Of a stretch of DNA of 45,340 nucleotides, positions 30,866 to 40,202 are shown piece by piece. The position numbers were made by a program, and so were the translations under genes. Numbering within the stretch: position 1 is the first letter of the stretch; each line of letters opens with the position of its first letter. A model generated the notes under the pieces. That model worked only from the letters and a program-made list of their open reading frames with translations. It did no database searches and was not told the DNA's origin. The DNA is taken from positions 1 to 45,340 of the forward strand of contig CACIUF010000005.1 in NCBI GenBank assembly GCA_902589765.1, read 5' to 3'. Origin of the DNA: an uncultured Pelagibacteraceae bacterium (lineage in GTDB: Bacteria > Pseudomonadota > Alphaproteobacteria > Pelagibacterales > Pelagibacteraceae).

Positions 30866-31687
30866 TTATATTTTAATTGGTGGGTAATCCAAAATTATAC
30901 TATTTGTCCACTCGTTTATTTTTTTAATTCGATTGTCAGGTGAGGGGTGTGTGCTAAGAAATTCAGATTGTTTTTTTCCCTTACTAAATTTTTTCATTCT
31001 TTCCCAAATTTTTGGCGTTTCTCTTATATCGTAACCAGACAAAGAGGCAAAAATCATACCCAAATAGTCAGCTTCGGTTTCTTGCTTTCTATTGAAAGGG
31101 TTCATTATACCTAGTTGAGAGACCATACCAATAGTATTCATACCTGTTGTTCTATTTACTTGAGATAATTTTCCACCAGATAATATATCAATAACATTTG
31201 TCCCTACGTTTAAAACAACACCTCTGCTCGCTCGTTCTACGGAGTGTTTTGCTACTGCATGTGCAATTTCATGACCCATGACAGCAGCTAAGCCATCAGT
31301 ATTTTTGGTTACTTCTAATATGCCTGAAAAAACTGCTATTTTACCTCCTGGCATACAAAATGCATTTCTCATATTTTTTTTATCGATTAATATATATTCC
31401 CAATCAAAACCAACTGTCGGATCATCAAGTTTTGATTGATAAAAATATTCTCCAATAGAATTTTCCATTCTTTTGCCAATTTCTTTAATTTGATTAAGTT
31501 TTGGTCCTGTTATTAATTTTTCTTTTTCCTTAATTTTTTCAAAAATTTGGGCTGCCTGAGCATTTAATTTAGCTTCAGGGATTAGCTTTAATTGTTTTCG
31601 ATCAGTGATTGGTGCAGTAGCACATGAATTCAGAGCTAAACTACAACAAGTACAACCAACATAAGTTAAGAATTTTCTTCTATCCAT
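30866..31687 (-). CDS. M48-family metalloprotease, probable Tat-exported lipoprotein
   Basis: HEIAHAVAKHSVERASR (HExxH), NRKQETEADYLGM; N-terminus MDRRKFLTYVGCTCCSLALNSCATAP combines a twin-Arg motif and a lipobox-like LNSC. Confidence 0.92.
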   Translation of the reverse strand: MDRRKFLTYVGCTCCSLALNSCATAPITDRKQLKLIPEAKLNAQAAQIFEKIKEKEKLITGPKLNQIKEIGKRMENSIGEYFYQSKLDDPTVGFDWEYILIDKKNMRNAFCMPGGKIAVFSGILEVTKNTDGLAAVMGHEIAHAVAKHSVERASRGVVLNVGTNVIDILSGGKLSQVNRTTGMNTIGMVSQLGIMNPFNRKQETEADYLGMIFASLSGYDIRETPKIWERMKKFSKGKKQSEFLSTHPSPDNRIKKINEWTNSIILDYPPIKI

Positions 31688-31717
31688 TTTTAATTATCAT
31701 TGATAATATATTTTAAA

Positions 31718-31795
31718 ATGAATCTAAATAATAAAATATTAGTATTTTTATTTATTATTGCGATTTCTTTTGTAGTTTACTCTAGTTTTAAATAA
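31718..31795 (+). CDS. Candidate 25-aa single-TM small protein (not in ORF track)
   Basis: ATG-to-TAA reading MNLNNKILVFLFIIAISFVVYSSFK, ending 5 nt before the DUF502 gene start. Confidence 0.4.
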   Translation: MNLNNKILVFLFIIAISFVVYSSFK

Positions 31796-31800
31796 ATTTT

Positions 31801-32421
31801 ATGAAAAAGAATAAAAAAAAACGATCACTTACTCTTATTCTAAGAAATTATTTTATAACGGGTGTAGTGGTATTAATTCCTATTGGTTTTACTTTATATT
31901 TAAGTAAAATTTTAATAGGAATTTCTTCTAAAATAATTCCAGAAAATATAAATCCAAATAACTACTTACCTTTTGCAATACCGGGAATAGAAATAATTAT
32001 TTCTTTAGCATTTATAACAATTGTTGGGGGATTATCATTATCCTTTTTAGGTAAACGAATTCTAAAACTTATTGATGATCTATTTAAAAGAATTCCTGTT
32101 TTAAGGACTATTTATTCGGCAATAGTACAAATGACCGAGACATTTTCTAATAAAGATGACAATGATAAAAAAAGTGTTGTTTTAGTGGAATACCCAAGAA
32201 AAGGTGTTTGGGCTGTTGGATTTGCAACAAAAGAAAATAAAGGTGAAATGGCTGAAAAAACAAATAAAAAATTAATAAACGTATTTGTTCCAACTACACC
32301 AAATCCTACAAGTGGTTTTTTACTAATGTTTCCTATAGATGAAGTTATATATCTGAATATGACATTTGAAGAGGCATCCAAATTTATTGTTTCTGCAGGA
32401 ACATCCACAGGTAAGAATTAA
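31801..32421 (+). CDS. DUF502 family membrane protein
   Basis: YFITGVVVLIPIGFTLYLSKIL, GKRILKLIDDLFKRIPVLRTIYSAIVQMTETFS, VFVPTTPNPTSGFLLMFP. Confidence 0.92.
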   Translation: MKKNKKKRSLTLILRNYFITGVVVLIPIGFTLYLSKILIGISSKIIPENINPNNYLPFAIPGIEIIISLAFITIVGGLSLSFLGKRILKLIDDLFKRIPVLRTIYSAIVQMTETFSNKDDNDKKSVVLVEYPRKGVWAVGFATKENKGEMAEKTNKKLINVFVPTTPNPTSGFLLMFPIDEVIYLNMTFEEASKFIVSAGTSTGKN

Positions 32422-34469
32422 GCTATATCGTTAATTATATCTGCACGATCATATAATTTTATTAATGGTTTAAATCTCCCTATATCCTCTTTTTCATTTT
32501 CAATTCTTTTAATTTCTTTTTCAGCTAAAATAAAAAGATTATGATTATGTATTGGATCTGCCAATTTAAAGTTTTTTATTCCACTTTGTTTAAAACCAAG
32601 AATATCTCCAAAACCTCTTAATTTCATATCCTCTTCAGATATTTTAAATCCATCATTAGAGTCTTTTAATATATTAATTCTTTTTTTTGCATTTTCACTT
32701 AGATTTGACTTAAACATTAATACACATGAAGACTCTTTGTTGCCTCTTCCAACTCTACCTCTAAGTTGATGTAATTGAGATAAACCAAACTTATTTGCAT
32801 TTTCTATTATAATTACATTTGCATTAGGAAAATCTATACCAACTTCAATGATAGTAGTAGAAACTAATATTTTAAATTCATTTCTTAAAAATTTGTTTAA
32901 GATTTCCTCTTTTTCCTCAATGGTTGTTTTTCCATGGAGTAAATAAACCTCATTTGGAAAAATTTTTTTTAGATATTCAGACTTTTTAATCGCTGAAGAA
33001 TGATCAATTTTTTTTGACTCTTCTATAAGAGGGCATACCCAAAAAATTTGATTTCCAAGTTGTATTTCTTTCTTGATGAATTTAATTACATCCTCAATCT
33101 TACTTTCAATTTTACTATAAGTTTTTACAGGTTTTCGGTTATTAGGTTTTTCTCGTATAATTGAAAGATCCATATCTCCATAAATAGTCATTGTTAAAGT
33201 ACGTGGAATTGGTGTTGCTGTCATTAAAAGAACATCACAATCTTTCCCAGCTTTATCAGATAATTTTTTTCTCTGACTAACTCCAAATTTGTGTTGTTCA
33301 TCAATTATTATTAAACCTAGTTTTTTGAATTCTACTTTTTTTTGAAATAAGGCATGTGTTCCAAAAATAATATCAATTTCTTTTTCAATAAGTTTATTTA
33401 AAATTTTTTTTTTATCCTTGTATGATGATTTTCCAGAAAGTAATTCTATTTTAATATTTTTTGGATATATTTTTTTTGCTAATAAAAAATGCTGTCTTGC
33501 TAATATTTCTGTAGGAGCCATTACTGCTGCTTGAAAATCAGAACTGATGGTATTGAATGCAGATAATAACGCTACAATTGTTTTACCACTACCAACATCA
33601 CCCTGAAGTAATCTGAACATCTTGTTATCTGAGCACAAATCTTTGTTAATCTCATTTAATGTTTTAGTTTGATCGTTAGTTAAGGAAAAATCTAATTTTG
33701 ATATTATTTCACCTTGTTTTTTAATATCGAATTTTTTCTTTGTTTTTTTTATTTTTTTGATCTTTTTTCTAATTTCTGAATTAACTAAAAAAGTTGAAAA
33801 AATTTCATCAAAAGCAAGTCTTTGATAGAAATTTTCTTTGAATTTACCAATGTTTTCTGGATCGTGTAATTTTTTGATTGAGTCATTCCAACCAATATTA
33901 CCAAAATTTTTTAATATATCTTTTGAGTGCCACTCATCAATATGAGGTAAATTTTTAATAATTTGGAATATTATTTTATTATAAACCTTTTCACTAATTC
34001 CCTCAGTTAATGAATAGGTATTATGCTTTTGTTTTATTATAGATGAGTCTTCTGAAATATATTTAGGATTTGTTAATTGATATTTATTTCGAAAGTATTT
34101 AATTTTACCACTAATTGTTACTTCTTTTCCAATAGGTAATATTTTTCTTATATATCCTTCGTAACTATTAAAAAAAACACAATCTATTTCACCAGTTTCA
34201 TCTTTGCATAAAACACGATTTGGTAAGTTTCTTACTCTTGGAAATGAATATTTTTGAGGAATTATAGTTATAGTTTGTATTTCATCTATTTTTAAATCTT
34301 TAATTTTCGAAGATAAACTTCGATCTGTATAAGATTTTGGTAATTTCCATAACAGATCAAAAATACTATTAATTTTTTTTCTTTTTAATAAATTTGATGT
34401 TTTTAAACCAACACCTTTTATAGATTTTAGGTCAGATAATAAATATTCATAATTTCTTTTAATATCCAT
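32418..34469 (-). CDS. recG: ATP-dependent DNA helicase RecG
   Basis: RLLQGDVGSGKTIVALLSAF, MAPTEILARQHF, IIDEQHKFGVSQR, LLMTATPIPRTLTMTIYGDMD, QLHQLRGRVGRG. Confidence 0.98.
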   Translation of the reverse strand: MDIKRNYEYLLSDLKSIKGVGLKTSNLLKRKKINSIFDLLWKLPKSYTDRSLSSKIKDLKIDEIQTITIIPQKYSFPRVRNLPNRVLCKDETGEIDCVFFNSYEGYIRKILPIGKEVTISGKIKYFRNKYQLTNPKYISEDSSIIKQKHNTYSLTEGISEKVYNKIIFQIIKNLPHIDEWHSKDILKNFGNIGWNDSIKKLHDPENIGKFKENFYQRLAFDEIFSTFLVNSEIRKKIKKIKKTKKKFDIKKQGEIISKLDFSLTNDQTKTLNEINKDLCSDNKMFRLLQGDVGSGKTIVALLSAFNTISSDFQAAVMAPTEILARQHFLLAKKIYPKNIKIELLSGKSSYKDKKKILNKLIEKEIDIIFGTHALFQKKVEFKKLGLIIIDEQHKFGVSQRKKLSDKAGKDCDVLLMTATPIPRTLTMTIYGDMDLSIIREKPNNRKPVKTYSKIESKIEDVIKFIKKEIQLGNQIFWVCPLIEESKKIDHSSAIKKSEYLKKIFPNEVYLLHGKTTIEEKEEILNKFLRNEFKILVSTTIIEVGIDFPNANVIIIENANKFGLSQLHQLRGRVGRGNKESSCVLMFKSNLSENAKKRINILKDSNDGFKISEEDMKLRGFGDILGFKQSGIKNFKLADPIHNHNLFILAEKEIKRIENEKEDIGRFKPLIKLYDRADIINDIA

Positions 34470-34491
34470 AAACTAATATTATATTCTTAAT

Positions 34492-34749
34492 ATGACCGCT
34501 GATATAGAACAAATAAAAAAAAAAATTATATACAGATCAAATTATCGCGGTACAAAAGAAATGGATAAACTTTTAGGAGCATTCACTAATAAATATATAG
34601 ATCAATTAAATGTTGAAGATTTAAATGAATTAATAAAATTCTTAGAAATAGATGATAATAATCTTTACAATTTTTATAATGGTTTAAAAACCAATATTGA
34701 ATTTGAAGATAACAAAATTAATAATTTATTTAAAAATTTTAAATATTAA
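34492..34749 (+). CDS. sdhE: FAD assembly factor SdhE (DUF339)
   Basis: KKIIYRSNYRGTKEMDKLLGAF matches the SdhE RGxxE motif; divergent from recG. Confidence 0.88.
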   Translation: MTADIEQIKKKIIYRSNYRGTKEMDKLLGAFTNKYIDQLNVEDLNELIKFLEIDDNNLYNFYNGLKTNIEFEDNKINNLFKNFKY

Positions 34750-34757
34750 CAATTATA

Positions 34758-34847
34758 TGGCGGAGAGACTGGGATTCGAACCCAGGAAAGAGTTGCCCCT
34801 TTGCCGGTTTTCAAGACCGGTGCTTTCAACCGCTCAGCCATCTCTCC
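34758..34847 (-). tRNA. tRNA-Ser (anticodon UGA), CCA encoded
   Basis: Reverse complement GGAGAGATGGCTGAGCGGTTGAAAGCACCGGTCTTGAAAACCGGCAAAGGGGCAACTCTTTCCTGGGTTCGAATCCCAGTCTCTCCGCCA: class II tRNA with long variable arm. Confidence 0.97.
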
Positions 34848-34931
34848 GTGTAGAAGCTTTTATAATTAAAAATATTTAATTCAACAATAAAATAGTCTAA
34901 TTACTCATGATATTTTATTCATTTAATTAGT

Positions 34932-35810
34932 ATGAAAAATGATTTTAACAAAGGTTTAATATTAACTTCTTTAGGTTCTTTTTGGTGGGGATTTATTGGA
35001 GTCATATATTTTGAGTCAGTTTCTTTTATTGGTCATACTGAATTAGTTGTTCACAGATGTCTGTGGACAGCAATAATGTTAATTTTAACCACAACATTTC
35101 TGTCTAAATGGAAAATTTTTTTGAAAGAAGTAAAAGATAAAAAAAAATTAATTGCATTATTTTTGTCTGGTTTTTTAATTTTTGTTAATTGGTCTATATG
35201 GATATATGCTGTTGCATCAGAAAGGATTATTGATGCTAGTTTTGGTTATTTTATAATGCCAATAATTAGTGTTCTTTTGGGGTATATTTTTTTTAAAGAG
35301 GAACTAAACAGAAAAAGGATTTTTTCAATTATTCTAGTTTTTGTCTCAATATTAATTTTAATTTTTTTTAATCTTAAATCATTACCATGGGTCGGTCTCA
35401 TTGTAGCTTTTAGTTGGGCCTTTTATAATTTAGTTCGAAAAAAAATTGAAATTGATACCGATATTGGGTTGCTAATTGAAAGTTTATATATTTTCCCTTT
35501 TGCTTTAATTGCATTTTATATAATTGCAAATAATGGTCTAAACGACTTCAACTTAAGTAATCCAGGATTAAGTCTATATTTACTTTTAGCTGGTCCGATG
35601 ACTGTGATTCCTTTGTTTCTTTACGTAAGAGGGGTTGAGTTAATTGGATTAGGACCTACCGGAATGATATTTTATATAACGCCAACATTACAGTTCATTT
35701 TAGGTTATTTTTATTATGGAGAGGATTTTTCATTAGTTAAATTTCTAAGTTTTATTATTATTTGGATTGCTGTAATTATATATTTAAATGACTTATATGA
35801 AAAAAATTAA
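34932..35810 (+). CDS. rarD: EamA/RarD-type transporter
   Basis: GLILTSLGSFWWGFIGVIYF, ELVVHRCLWTAIML, NWSIWIYAVASERIIDASFGYFIMPIISVLLGYIFFKEEL. Confidence 0.9.
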   Translation: MKNDFNKGLILTSLGSFWWGFIGVIYFESVSFIGHTELVVHRCLWTAIMLILTTTFLSKWKIFLKEVKDKKKLIALFLSGFLIFVNWSIWIYAVASERIIDASFGYFIMPIISVLLGYIFFKEELNRKRIFSIILVFVSILILIFFNLKSLPWVGLIVAFSWAFYNLVRKKIEIDTDIGLLIESLYIFPFALIAFYIIANNGLNDFNLSNPGLSLYLLLAGPMTVIPLFLYVRGVELIGLGPTGMIFYITPTLQFILGYFYYGEDFSLVKFLSFIIIWIAVIIYLNDLYEKN

Positions 35811-36798
35811 AATTTTTTTTTTAATTCTATTTTTTTTAAATTCCAACTTATTTGCAAATGAGAATACAGATTTTGAAAAGTGGAAAAAAGATTTCAAACA
35901 AAGAGCTTTAGCAAATAATATTTCTGAGAAAACTTTTGATCTGGTAATGACAGATACTAAGTTCTTAGCAAATGTTATAAAATATGACAGATACCAGCCT
36001 GAATTTTATGAAGACACCAAAACTTATATATTAAAGAGAACTTCAACAAAAAAATTAGATAAAGGTATCGACTTCTATTTAAATAATAAAGATTTGATTA
36101 ATATTGTTGAAAATAAGTTTAAAATTGAGAAGGAACTTCTATTGTCATTGATGGGCATTGAAACAAATTATGGAACTTATGTTGGAAAAATGGATATCCT
36201 TTCTTCACTAGCAACTTTAAGTTATGATAAAAGAAGATCTGAATTTTTTACTAAAGAGCTTTTAATCTTATTGAAATTAATTGATGAAAATCAGATAGAT
36301 TATAAATCATTGTATGGTTCATGGGCAGGTGCATTTGGTTTTTTTCAATTCATGCCCTCAACCATAAAAAACCACGCAATTGATTTTAATACTGATAATT
36401 ATATTGATTTAAAAAATTCTCATGATGCTTATGCTTCAGCAGCTAATTATCTTAAAAAAATTGGTTGGAAAAAAGACTCACCTTGTTTTTATAGAATAGA
36501 TCTTAAAGAAGATATTCCAAAAAAATATTTGAATGTTTCTGCAAAAAAACTCCAAAATAAAAAAAAATTAGGATTTTTCAAGAAATATATTGATAATTAT
36601 GATGATATAAGCTTTTTAAAATCAAATTATAATGTTGCAATAATCACTCCAGACAAAGATATTATTCCTGGTGCAGATACTTTAAATCCCGCATATATTG
36701 TATTTGATAACTACGAAATAATTCTCCAATGGAATAGATCTCTAAGATTTGCTTTAGCTGTTTGTACCTTAAAAGATAAATTTAAAAATGAATTATAA
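35797..36798 (+). CDS. Lytic murein transglycosylase, MltB-like (start moved to ATG 35797)
   Basis: Signal peptide MKKIKIFFLILFFLNSNLFA; LLSLMGIETNYGTYVGKMDILSSLATLSYDKRRSEFFTKEL; SWAGAFGFFQFMPSTIKNHAIDFNTD. Confidence 0.92.
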   Translation: MKKIKIFFLILFFLNSNLFANENTDFEKWKKDFKQRALANNISEKTFDLVMTDTKFLANVIKYDRYQPEFYEDTKTYILKRTSTKKLDKGIDFYLNNKDLINIVENKFKIEKELLLSLMGIETNYGTYVGKMDILSSLATLSYDKRRSEFFTKELLILLKLIDENQIDYKSLYGSWAGAFGFFQFMPSTIKNHAIDFNTDNYIDLKNSHDAYASAANYLKKIGWKKDSPCFYRIDLKEDIPKKYLNVSAKKLQNKKKLGFFKKYIDNYDDISFLKSNYNVAIITPDKDIIPGADTLNPAYIVFDNYEIILQWNRSLRFALAVCTLKDKFKNEL

Positions 36799-37537
36799 AA
36801 TTTTATTAATATTTTTCTTATCAATATTTTTAATAGGTTGTGAACAATTACCAAATAAGCCAAATAAGATTGAAACAAAAATAGAGAAAAAATATAGTAA
36901 TAGTGGCTTTGCTTTAATTTTTGACGAAAATGTAAAAAAAATTAAAAAATTAGATGATAGATCATTAATGATTCATCACAAATCACTTAAAAGAAAATCT
37001 GCTGTTAAGATTACAAATCCAAAAAATGGAAAGTCTTTAATTGCAGAAGTAAAATCTAATAACCAAAAATTTTCAGATTTTTACAATTCTGTTATATCTA
37101 GAAGAATTGCTGAAGATTTAGATCTTGATTTCAATGAACCCTTATTAGAAATAGCGTTAATATCTAGAAATTCTACTTTTATTGCAAAAAAAAGTAAAAC
37201 TTTCGATGAAGAAAAAAACGTTGCAGAAAAGGCGCCAATTGATGGTATTCAAATTAATGATTTAAGCAAAACTAAGAAAAAAGAAAAAAAAACAACTATA
37301 GAAAAATTTTCTTACTCAATAAAGATTGCTGATTTTTACTATAAATCTACTGCCAAAATGATGATTTCAAGAATCAAAGATGAAACTTCTATAAAAAACT
37401 CTAAGATAAAAAAATTATCTCAAACTAAATTTAGAGTATTAATAGGTCCTTTTAATGATATAAAAAGTTTGAAAGAGTCATTTGAGAAGTTAAAATCTCT
37501 TAATTTCGAAAACTTAGAAGTGCTAAAAAATGTTTAA
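36788..37537 (+). CDS. RlpA-like lipoprotein with C-terminal SPOR domain (divergent)
   Basis: Lipobox FLIGC; IHHKSLKRKSAVKITNPKNGKSLIAEV resembles the RlpA double-psi beta-barrel; C-terminus FSYSIKIADFYYKSTAKMMISRI...FRVLIGPFNDIKSLKESFEKL is SPOR-like; sits between mltB-like and dac genes. Confidence 0.75.
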   Translation: MNYKILLIFFLSIFLIGCEQLPNKPNKIETKIEKKYSNSGFALIFDENVKKIKKLDDRSLMIHHKSLKRKSAVKITNPKNGKSLIAEVKSNNQKFSDFYNSVISRRIAEDLDLDFNEPLLEIALISRNSTFIAKKSKTFDEEKNVAEKAPIDGIQINDLSKTKKKEKKTTIEKFSYSIKIADFYYKSTAKMMISRIKDETSIKNSKIKKLSQTKFRVLIGPFNDIKSLKESFEKLKSLNFENLEVLKNV

Positions 37538-38681
37538 AAATTTTCTAATTACAATTCTTATAACTTTTTTTATTTCCAATAGTGCACATTCTAATATTGA
37601 GATAAAAGCAAGAACAGCAATTTTACAAGATTTTTTGTCGGGTGAAATTTTATACGAAAAAGAACCAGATAGATCAATTTATCCTGCTTCAATGACAAAA
37701 ATAATGACCTCCATTATTGCTTTTGATTTAATTAAATCAGGCGATTTAACTTTAGATGAAAAATTTATTATTTCAGAGAAAGCTTGGCGTCTATCAACTT
37801 CTGGATATTCTTCAATGTTTGTTATGGTTAATGATGAGGTAAGTGTAGAAAATTTACTTAGAGGTATTATTGTTGCCTCAGGAAACGACGCTTGTGTTGC
37901 ATTAGCTGAAGGGATAGCAGGTACAGAAGAGGAATTTGCTATTATGATGACTTCTAAAGCACAAGAAATTGGTATGAGCAATACAAATTTTGCTAACTCA
38001 TCTGGAATTAATGATCCTGACAATTATTCAACAGTAAAAGATATAATGATAATGTCTCATTATTTAATTAAAAACTATCCAGAATATTATGAATGGTTCA
38101 GTGAAAAAGAATTTACATGGGATAGAACTGGTGGTGATCCAATTACTCAAGGAAATAGAAATCCACTTCTATATAAAAATATAGGTGCAGATGGAATTAA
38201 AACTGGATATCTAGCAGTGGAAAAATATTCTTTAGCATCATCATTAGAAAGAAAAGGTAGAAGGCTAATTGCAGTAGCTAGTGGTTTCGAAACTAAAAAT
38301 TCTAGATCTAGAGAGAGCTCAAAACTATTGACATATGGTTTAACGAATTTTGATTTAGTAGAAATAAATAAATCGGGAGAAGATTTTGATAGTGTTGATG
38401 TTTGGTTAGGAAAAAAAGATTTTGTTAAAGTTTATACCAAAGAAGATATCTATAAAATTATTAAAAAAGGTAAGAAAAGATTGTTAAAAGTTAAAATGTT
38501 ATATGAGGGACCTGTGGAAGCTCCAATTAGTAAAGATCAAGTTTTAGCAAAATTAAGGATTATTTATGATGATGAATTAATTGATGAATATGATCTTTTG
38601 GCAAAAGAGCAAGTGAACAAAGTAAATATTTTTTCAAGATTAATGAAATCCTTAAATTATTTGATTTGGGGTGATGTCTAA
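37530..38681 (+). CDS. D-alanyl-D-alanine carboxypeptidase (peptidase S11)
   Basis: YPASMTKIMTSIIAF (SxxK), IVASGNDACVALAE (SxN), GADGIKTGYL (KTG). Confidence 0.95.
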   Translation: MFKNFLITILITFFISNSAHSNIEIKARTAILQDFLSGEILYEKEPDRSIYPASMTKIMTSIIAFDLIKSGDLTLDEKFIISEKAWRLSTSGYSSMFVMVNDEVSVENLLRGIIVASGNDACVALAEGIAGTEEEFAIMMTSKAQEIGMSNTNFANSSGINDPDNYSTVKDIMIMSHYLIKNYPEYYEWFSEKEFTWDRTGGDPITQGNRNPLLYKNIGADGIKTGYLAVEKYSLASSLERKGRRLIAVASGFETKNSRSRESSKLLTYGLTNFDLVEINKSGEDFDSVDVWLGKKDFVKVYTKEDIYKIIKKGKKRLLKVKMLYEGPVEAPISKDQVLAKLRIIYDDELIDEYDLLAKEQVNKVNIFSRLMKSLNYLIWGDV

Positions 38682-39285
38682 AAAAGTTGTTATAGCCTTT
38701 GAGGGTATCGAAGGTAGTGGAAAAACTTTTCATATTGATAATGTTTCTAAATATTTAAAAAGAAAAAAAATACCTTATATAAAGGTAAGAGAACCTGGAG
38801 GAAATAAGAACTCAGAAAAAATAAGAAAATTAATTTTAGATAAGAAATCTAATTTTAAAAAAAAAACCGATTTATTACTTTATTTAGCGGCCAGAAGTGA
38901 AAATATGGACAATTTGAAAAAAAATTTTAGAAAAAAGATAATTTTACTTGATAGGTTTACCGACTCTACCATTGCCTATCAACATTTTGGAATGGGTGTA
39001 AATTTAGATATTATTAAAAAGATTAATAATCATATTTTAAAATCATTTAAAGTAGATTTTACATTTTTAAGTATTGTTAACATAAACAATATGCAAAAAA
39101 GATTAAAACAACGAAAAAAACTTAATCGTTACGATACATTCAAAGATAAATTTTATAAAAAAGTACAAAACGGTTTTTTAAGAATATCAAAAAATAAAAA
39201 AAAATATAAAATAATTAATTCAAATCTTCCAATAGAATTAAATAAAAAAATCATAATTGACAAAATTGAAAAATTATTAAAATGA
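38671..39285 (+). CDS. tmk: Thymidylate kinase (ATG at 38674 is also a possible start)
   Basis: IAFEGIEGSGKTFHI, VREPGGNKNSEKIR, LLDRFTDSTIAYQHFGMG. Confidence 0.94.
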   Translation: MMSKKVVIAFEGIEGSGKTFHIDNVSKYLKRKKIPYIKVREPGGNKNSEKIRKLILDKKSNFKKKTDLLLYLAARSENMDNLKKNFRKKIILLDRFTDSTIAYQHFGMGVNLDIIKKINNHILKSFKVDFTFLSIVNINNMQKRLKQRKKLNRYDTFKDKFYKKVQNGFLRISKNKKKYKIINSNLPIELNKKIIIDKIEKLLK

Positions 39286-40202
39286 ATTTATATCCTAACA
39301 GCCAAACAAATCTTTATGGATTACAGGATAACCTTTCATTTTTTGCTGAATTATTTGATCAAAAAAGATTACCATCAAAGATTTTATTAACCGGTCAAAA
39401 AGGTATTGGTAAGTGTACTCTCGCTTATCATTTAATTAATTTTGTTTTATCAAAAGATGAAGAAATGCCTTATGATTTAGCTGAATTTAAAATAAATTTA
39501 GATAATCGCTCATTTAAGTTAATCCAAAATGGTTCTTGTCCAAATTTCAATTTAATAGACATTAATCTTGATAAAAAAAACATAGATATAGAACAAATTA
39601 GAGAATTAATAATTCAACTCAATAAGTCTTCTTTCAATAATAAGCCAAGATTTGTTTTAATTGATAATATTGAATATTTGAATTTAAATTCAGTAAATGC
39701 CCTGTTAAAAACGTTAGAGGAACCTAATGAGAATATATTTTTTATTTTAATTAATAGTAATAAGAAAATAATTCCAACACTTCTATCTCGTTGTATTAAT
39801 TTCAATATATCCTTAGAAAATGATAAGATTAATGAAATTTGTTCACTTCTTTTTGATAATGATATCGATAACCTCATAAATAAAGATTTATTAAATTATT
39901 ATTCCACTCCTGGAGAAATTTATAATCTTTTAAAATTTTCTGAAGAAAAAAAAATTAATTTAAAAGAAATAAATTTAAAAGATTTTTTATTAAAATTGAT
40001 AAGTGAAAATATTTACAAGGATGATAAACAATCTAAAACATTTGTTTACAATATACTTGAATTATTTCTGATAAAAGATATTTCAGTTTCAAATTCAGAT
40101 ATTTACAATTATTTTTTGAAAAGAATAAATGATTTAAAGAAATTCAATTTAGATGATGAATCTTTATTTTTAGAAATAAATTCAAAGCTTTTAAATGGAT
40201 AA
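39282..40202 (+). CDS. holB: DNA polymerase III delta-prime subunit
   Basis: ILLTGQKGIGKCTLAYHLI, FVLIDNIEYLNLNSVNALLKTLEEPNENIFFILI, LLSRC; between tmk and metG. Confidence 0.9.
   Translation: MNLYPNSQTNLYGLQDNLSFFAELFDQKRLPSKILLTGQKGIGKCTLAYHLINFVLSKDEEMPYDLAEFKINLDNRSFKLIQNGSCPNFNLIDINLDKKNIDIEQIRELIIQLNKSSFNNKPRFVLIDNIEYLNLNSVNALLKTLEEPNENIFFILINSNKKIIPTLLSRCINFNISLENDKINEICSLLFDNDIDNLINKDLLNYYSTPGEIYNLLKFSEEKKINLKEINLKDFLLKLISENIYKDDKQSKTFVYNILELFLIKDISVSNSDIYNYFLKRINDLKKFNLDDESLFLEINSKLLNG

Noticed and set aside
33700-33780. Poly-T/poly-A tracts such as ttttttatttttttt in recG and similar tracts elsewhere
   Set aside because: Lys/Phe codon runs expected in an AT-rich genome; not terminators because no stem precedes them.
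34697-34879. 60-aa ORF MNLKITKLIIYLKILNINNYMAERLGFEPRKELPLCRFSRPVLSTAQPSLRVEAFIIKNI
   Set aside because: It reads antisense through tRNA-Ser; MAERLGFEPR...RFSRPVLSTAQPSL is the usual false peptide from that tRNA.
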